From contig NC_056737.1 in assembly GCF_019279795.1 (NCBI RefSeq), forward strand, positions 1,192,126,965 through 1,192,190,964: a stretch of 64,000 nt of DNA, written 5' to 3'. Shown one piece after another: positions 57,428-64,000 of the stretch (position 1 is its first letter; every line of letters begins with the position of its first letter). The DNA comes from Protopterus annectens (Eukaryota > Chordata > Ceratodontiformes > Protopteridae). The notes under the pieces were generated by a model. That model was not told where the DNA came from. It searched no databases and saw nothing but the letters and a program-made list of their open reading frames with translations. Made by a program: the position numbers and the translations under genes.

Positions 57428-57787
57428 GCTCTTGAAGCTCAAAATGTATATCCTTGTTTAGTTTGCAATACTGATTCTTTCTTACACTGTATAGATGGAG
57501 TGGTAGCCGCAGACTGCAGATTTACTTGAGTGTGCTCCTGCTCTTGAAGCTCAAAATGTATATCCTTGTTTAGTTTGCAATACTGATTCCTTCTTACACT
57601 CTATAGATGGAGTGGTAGCTGCAGACTGCAGATTTGCTTGAGTGTGCTCCTGCTCTTGAAGCTCAAAATGTATATCCTTGTTTAGTTTGCAATACTGATT
57701 CCTTCTTACACTGTATAGATGGAGTGGTAGCCGCAGACTGCAGATTTGCTTGAGTGTGCTCCTGCTCTTGAAGCTCAAAACGTATCT
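57428..57787. repeat. 112-bp tandem repeat, 3.2 copies, at the LINE 5' end
   Basis: GCTCTTGAAGCTCAAAATGT recurs at 57428, 57540, 57652 and 57764, exactly 112 bp apart, with only a few changes. The last partial unit touches satellite B. The minus-strand 75-codon ORF in it is a repeat artefact. Confidence 0.92.
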
Positions 57788-60700
57788 AAATTCATATCTA
57801 TTTATGGAATAATTCAGTTACATACAAACCCACTGCAAAGGTACCAAAGCCCCAGTTCTGCCCCCAGTATTATAGCCACATCAATACAAGTATACTGAGT
57901 ACAGTTTGTGTTACAGCAGGTAATGAGATTCAGAAAGATGAAATGTAAATGAATTTCATTCCTATTTATGAAACAATTCAGTTACATACAAACCCACTGC
58001 ACAGCTACAAAAGACCCAGCTCTGCCCCAGTAATATAGCCGCATCAATACATGTATACTGAGTACAGTTTGTGCTACCAGCAGGTAATGAGATTCAGAAA
58101 TATGAAATGTAAATGAATTTCATACCTATTTCTGGAATAATTGAGTTTCATACAAACCCACTGCAAAGGTACCAAAGCCCCACTCTGCCCCCAGTATTAT
58201 AGCCACACCAATACAAGTATACTGAGTACAGTTTGTGCTACCATCAGGTAATTCGATTCAGAAAGGTGAAATGTAAATGAATTTCATACCTATTTTGAAA
58301 TAATTCAGTTACATACAAACCCACTGCCCAGGTACCAAAGCCCCAGGTTTGCCCCCAGTATTATAGCCACATCAATACAAATTTACTGAGTACAGTTTGT
58401 GCCCCCAGCAGGTAATGAGATTCAGAAAGATGAAATGTAAATGAATTTCATATATATTTATGGAATTACCTACAAACCCACTGCAAAGGTACCAAAGCCC
58501 CAGCTCTGCCCCCAGTATTATAGCCACATCAACACAAGTATAGTGACTACAGTTTGTGCTACCAGCAGGTTATGAGATTCAGAAAGATGAAATGTAAATG
58601 AATTTCATATCTTTTTATGAAATAATTCAGTTACATACAAACCCACTGCACAGGTACCAAAGCCCCAGCTCTGCCCCCAGTATTACAGCCGCATCAATAC
58701 AAGTATACTGAGTACAGTTTGTGCTACCAGCAGGTAATGAGATTCAGAAAGATGAAATGTAAATGAATTTCATACCTATTTCTGGAATAATTCAGTTACA
58801 TACAAACCCACTGCAAAGGTACCAAAGCCCCAGCTCTGCCCACAGTAATATATCCACATCAATACAAGTATACTGAGTACAGACTGTGCTACCAGCAGGT
58901 AATGAGATTCAGAAAGATGAAATGTTAATGAATTTCATACCTATTTGTGTAATAATTCAGTTACATACAAACCCACTGCAAAGGTACCAAAGCCCCAGCT
59001 CTGCCCCCAGTATTATAGCCACATCAATACAAGTATACTGAGTACAGTTTGTGCTACCAGCAGGTAATGAGATTCAGAAAGATGAAATGTAAATGAATTT
59101 CATACCTATTTATGAAATAATTCAGTTACATACAAACCCACTGCAAAGGTACCAAAAGCCCCAGCTCTGCCCCCAGTATTATAGCCACATCAATATAAGT
59201 ATACTGAGTACAGTTTGTGCTACCAGCAGGTAATGAGATTCAGAAAGGTGAAATGTAAATGAATTTCATACATATTTTGAAATAACTCAGTTATATACAA
59301 ACCCAATGCACAGCTACCAAAGCCACAGCTCTGCCCCCAGTATTATAGCCACATCAATACAAGTATACTGAGTACAGTTTGTGCTACCAGCAGGTAATGA
59401 GATTCAGAAAGATGAAATGTTAATGAATTTCATACCTATTTCTGGAATAATTCAGTTACATACAAACCCACTGCACAGGTACCAAAGCCCCAGCTCTGCC
59501 CCCAGTATTATAGCCACATCAATACAAGTATACTGAGTACAGTTTGTGCTACCAGCAAGTAATGAGATACAGAAAGATGAAATGTAAAAGAATTTCATAC
59601 CTATTTCTGGAATAATTCAGTTACATACAAAGCCACTGCACAGCTGCCAAAGCCCCAGCTCTGCCCCCATTATTATAGCCACATCAATACAAGTATACTG
59701 TGTAGAGTTTGTGGTACCAGCAGGTAATGAGATTCAGAAAGATGAAATGTAAATGAATTTCATACCTATTTATGAAATAATTCAGTTACATACAAACCCA
59801 CTGCACAGCTACCAAAGCCCCAGCTCTGCCCCCAGTATTATAGCCACATAAATACAAGTATACTGAGTGCAGATTGTGCTACCAGCAGGTAATGAGGTTC
59901 AGAAAGATGAAATGTTAATGAATTTCATACCTATTTATGGAATAATTCAGTTACATACAAACAAACTACACAGGTACCAAAGCCCCAGCTCTGCCCCCAG
60001 TATTATAGCCTCATCAATACAAGTATAATGAGTACAGTTTGTGCTACCAGCAAGCAATGAGATGCAGAAAGATGAAATGTAAAAGAATTTCATACCTATT
60101 TCTGGAATATATCAGTTACATACAAAGCCACTGCACAGCTACCAAAGCCCCAGCTCTGCCCACAGTGTTATAGCCACATCAATACAAGTATATTGAGTAG
60201 AGTTTGTGCTACCAGCAGGTAATGAGATTCAGAAAGATGAAATGTAAATGAATTTCATACCTGTTTAAGAAATAATTCAGTTACATACAAACCCACTGCA
60301 AAGGTACCAAAGCCCCAGCTCTGCCTCCAGTATTATAGCCACATCAATACAAGTATACTGAGTACAGTTTGTGTTACAGCAGGTAATGAGATTCAGAAAG
60401 ATGAAATGTAAATGAATTTCATTCCTATTTATGAAACAATTCAGTTACATACAAACCCACTGCACAGCTACGAAAGCCCCAGGTTTGCCCCCAGTATTAT
60501 AGCCACATCAATACAAATTTACTGAGTAGAGTTTGTGCTACCAGCAGTTAATGAGATTCAGAAAGATGAAATGTAAATTAATTTCATACCTATTTATGAA
60601 ATAATTCAGTTACATACAAACCCACTGCAAAGGTACCAAAGCTCAAGCTCTGCCCCCAGTATTATAGCCACATAAATACAAGTATACTGAGTGCAGATTG

Positions 60701-61745
60701 TGCTACCAGCAGGTAATGAGGTTCAGAAAGATGAAATGTTAATGAATTTCATACATATTTATGGAATAATTCAGTTACATACAACCCCACGGCACAGGTA
60801 CCAAAGCCCCAGCTCTGCCCCCAGTATTTTAGCCACATCAATACAAGTATACTGAGTACAGTTTGCGCTACCAGCATGTAATGAGATACAGAAAGATGAA
60901 ATGTAAATGAATTTCATACCTATTTATGAAATAATTCAGTTACATACAAACCCACTGCACAGGTACCAAAGCCCCAGCTCTGCCCCCAGTATTATAGCCA
61001 CATCAATACAAGTATACTGAGTACTGTTTGTGCTACCAGCAGGTAATGAGATTCAGAAACATGAAATGTAAATGAATTTCATAGCTATTTCTGGAATAAT
61101 TCAGTTACATACAAACCCACTGCAAAGGTACCAAAGCCCCAGCTCTGCCCCAGTATTATAGCCACATCAATACAAGTATACTGAGTACAGTTTGTGCTAC
61201 CAGCAGGTAATGAGATTCAGAAAGATGAAATGTAAATGAATTTCATACCTATTTATGGAATAATTCAGTTACATACAAACCCACTGCACAGGTACCAAAG
61301 CCCAGCTCTGCCCCAGTATTATAGCCACATCAATACAAGTATACTGAGTACAGTTTGTGCTACCAGCAGGTAATGAGATTCAGAAAGATGAAATGTAAAT
61401 GAATTTCATACCTATTTCTGGAATAATTCAGTTACATACAAACCCACTGCAAAGGTACCAAAGCCCCAGCTCTGCCCCAGTATTATAGCCACATCAATAC
61501 AAGTATACTGAGTACAGTTTGTGCTACCAGCAGGTAATGAGATTCAGAAAGATGAAATGTAAATGAATTTCATACCTATTTATGAAATAATTCAGTTACA
61601 TACAAACCCACTGCACAGCTACCAAAGCCCCAGCTCTGCCCCCAGTATTATAGCCACATCAATACAAGTATACTGAGTACAGTTTGTGCTACCAGCAGGT
61701 AATGAGATTCAGAAAGATGAAATGTAAATGAATTTCATACCTATT
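57788..61745. repeat. Satellite B, about 24 copies, diverged then uniform
   Basis: Same ~165-bp monomer as 43636-52552. From 57788 to about 60900 the copies carry many private substitutions and small indels (for example a lost TATTTATG segment near 58460). From about 60900 to 61745 they are again close to the uniform type. The array is cut at 61746 by a second LINE end. Confidence 0.96.
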
Positions 61746-62521
61746 TTTTATTTTATTTATTTTACATTTGTTGACCGGGCTAGTCCAACTGGATACATGT
61801 CCATTTTCAGTGGAGGCCCGAGGAGAAAAGCTCCACTATCTAATGCATAATAACAAAAATACATTCAAAGTACATAGGTAATTTAAGACACAACTAAAAC
61901 AGGCATTTAAAATTACATAGGGAATTAAGACACAAGTAAAACAGGCATATAGGCTTTCCTTTCAGTAAGTTCAAAAAGGTGAATACAGAGACTATAAAAT
62001 TTCTACAGTACAGGTCATACTACATAGGTAATTTGAGATTCAACTAAAACAGGCATTCATAATTACATAGGGAATTTAAGACGCAACTAAAACAGGCATT
62101 TAGGCTATCTTTTCAGTAAGTTCAAAAGGTGAAAACAGAGACCATCAAATTTCTTCAGTACAGGTATATAAAATGTGAGACAGAAATAATTAAGTAGTTT
62201 AAAAGCAAAAGATAGAGTTACTAGAAAATTTTAGTTTGAAGTTGAGAGAGTCAATTTCTTAGGTAGAGATGAAAAATAAAATGGAGAAATAGAGTTGGGA
62301 GACAGTGCAAAGGATGCAGGAGAAGGTAGGAGGATGGTTATCATCTAGGGTAAATGCAAGAGCAAAGCCAGTGATTGGTTAGAAAATGTTTCAGTTGAGT
62401 TTTAAATAGTGTGATAGAAGTTTGGGCTAAGAGGTCTGTAGGAAGTTGATTCCAAATTTTACCAACTGAGTTGGAAAATATCGAGTCACCTGCTGTATTC
62501 TTTGATAGAGGTTTGAATCAG
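61746..62521 (-). mobile_element. Family L LINE, second near-identical 3' end, running into a gap
   Basis: Almost base-for-base the same as 52558-53336: same tail, same 3' UTR, and the same insertion point in the satellite monomer (after GAATTTCATACC-type sequence). Differences seen are ATCAAA versus ATAAAA near 61993, a cluster of changes at about 62333-62360, and a missing AG near 62505. The rest is in the 500-N gap. Confidence 0.93.
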
Positions 62522-63021
62522 NNNNNNNNNNNNNNNNNNNNNNNNNNNNNNNNNNNNNNNNNNNNNNNNNNNNNNNNNNNNNNNNNNNNNNNNNNNNNNN
62601 NNNNNNNNNNNNNNNNNNNNNNNNNNNNNNNNNNNNNNNNNNNNNNNNNNNNNNNNNNNNNNNNNNNNNNNNNNNNNNNNNNNNNNNNNNNNNNNNNNNN
62701 NNNNNNNNNNNNNNNNNNNNNNNNNNNNNNNNNNNNNNNNNNNNNNNNNNNNNNNNNNNNNNNNNNNNNNNNNNNNNNNNNNNNNNNNNNNNNNNNNNNN
62801 NNNNNNNNNNNNNNNNNNNNNNNNNNNNNNNNNNNNNNNNNNNNNNNNNNNNNNNNNNNNNNNNNNNNNNNNNNNNNNNNNNNNNNNNNNNNNNNNNNNN
62901 NNNNNNNNNNNNNNNNNNNNNNNNNNNNNNNNNNNNNNNNNNNNNNNNNNNNNNNNNNNNNNNNNNNNNNNNNNNNNNNNNNNNNNNNNNNNNNNNNNNN
63001 NNNNNNNNNNNNNNNNNNNNN
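62522..63021. other. Assembly gap, 500 N
   Basis: Exactly 500 N. It hides the upstream part of the second LINE copy. The ORFs that cross it are artefacts. Confidence 0.99.
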
Positions 63022-64000
63022 GCCAAAGGTACCAAAGCCCCAGCTCTGCCCCCAGTATTATAGCCACATCAATACAAGTATATTGAGTACTGTTTGTGCT
63101 ACCAGCAGGTAATGAGATTCAGAAAGGTAAAATGTAAATGAATTTCATACCTATTTTGAAATAATTCAGTTACATACAAACCCACTGCACAACTGCCAAA
63201 GCCACAGCTCTGCCCCCAATATTATAGCCACATCAATACAAGTATATTGAGTACAATTTGTGCTACCAACAGGTAATGAGATTCAGAAAGATGAAATGTT
63301 AATGAATTTCATACCTATTTATTGAATAATTCAGTTACATACAAACCCACTGCACAGGTATCAAAGCCGCAGCTCTACCTCCAGTATTATAGCCACATCA
63401 GTACACGTATACTGAGTACAGTTTGCGCTACCAGCAGGGAGTGAGATTCAGAAAGATGAACTCTAAAGGAATTTCATACCTATTTCTGGAATAATTCACT
63501 TACATACAAACCCACTGCAAAGGTACCAAAGCCCCAGCTCTGCCCCCAGTATTATAGCCACATCAATACAAGTATACTGAGCACAGTTTGTGCTACTAGC
63601 AGGTAATCAGATTCAGAAAGATGAAATGTAAATGAATTTCATACCTATTTCTGGAATAATTCAGTTACACACAAACCCACTGCAAAGGTACCAATGCCCC
63701 AGCTCTGCCCCCAGTATTACTTCCACATCAATACAAATATACTTCCAGCATGTAATGAGATTCAGAAAGATGAAATGTTAATGAATTTCATACCTATTTC
63801 TGGAATAATTCAGTTACATACAAACCCACTGCAAAGGTACCAAAGCCCCAGCTCTGCCCCCAGTATTATAGCCACATCAATACAAGTATACTGAGTACAG
63901 TTTGTGCTACCAGCAGGTAATGAGATTGAGAAAGATGAAATGTAAATGAATTTCATACCTATTTATGAAATAATTCAGTTACAAACAAACCCACTGCAAA
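63022..64000. repeat. Satellite B, about 6 copies, diverged
   Basis: The ~165-bp monomer resumes at GCCAAAGGTACCAAAGCC with private changes resembling the 57788-60900 block, including a shortened copy near 63740, and runs off the right edge. Confidence 0.96.

Larger units (their letters stand above)
52553..57787 (-). mobile_element. Family L LINE, longest copy, inserted in satellite B
   Basis: A ~5.2-kb minus-strand element from a TAAAATAAATAAAATAAA-type tail at 52553-52580 to 112-bp repeats at its 5' end (57428-57787). Satellite B stops at GAATTTCAT (52544-52552) and resumes at AAATTCATATCTATTTATGG (57788), the same monomer position. The shared AATTTCAT/AAATTCAT may be the target duplication. 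The order on the minus strand is 5' repeats, 5' UTR, N-terminal hydrophobic segment, 2A-like motif, endonuclease, RT, 3' UTR, tail. The 5' limit is taken from the satellite junction. Confidence 0.88.

Overview
This window looks like repeat-dominated, non-coding DNA from a large eukaryotic, probably vertebrate, chromosome. The reasons are several LINE retrotransposons of vertebrate type (CR1 with an esterase ORF1, a second Jockey-superfamily LINE called 'family L' here, and a LINE with a restriction-like endonuclease), a Ty3/gypsy remnant, non-autonomous DNA transposons, long satellite arrays, near absence of intact ORFs, and scaffold gaps of exactly 500 N. A repeat-rich amphibian, lungfish or cartilaginous fish would fit, but the species cannot be fixed from the sequence alone.

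Layout. 1-6156: satellite A, monomer about 302 bp. 6157-6580: an antisense CR1 3' end whose 8-bp tail has expanded into a minisatellite. 7651-8806: a 116-bp array. 9358-9750: small minisatellites. 10601-14015: an old family L LINE on the minus strand, then a plus-strand fragment of the same family (14045-14400). 16300-18620: a decayed CR1. About 20099-23660: a decayed LINE with a restriction-like endonuclease, interrupted by a 402-bp inverted-repeat element. 23690-30770: an old CR1 containing a 29-bp minisatellite built from its own ORF2, split by a nearly full-length younger CR1 (25370-30116) with an intact ORF1. 30768-33655: an old family L LINE split by a 766-bp inverted-repeat element and carrying a 31-bp minisatellite in its 3' UTR. 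33982-34152: one candidate host exon on the minus strand. 34807-35930: 60-bp and 63-bp arrays. 39092-40890: gypsy 3' LTR and integrase remnant. 40893-43135: a CR1 tail followed by a 61-bp array. 43636-64000: satellite B, monomer about 165 bp, containing one long family L LINE (52553-57787) and a near-identical second copy (61746 into a gap).

No cellular pathway or operon is encoded. The recurring theme is interplay between LINEs and tandem repeats: LINEs nest in each other and in satellite DNA, and several minisatellites appear to have grown out of LINE segments (the CR1 tail, CR1 ORF2, and the family L 3' UTR and 5' end). The only evidence for a host gene is the single exon-like block at 33982-34152.
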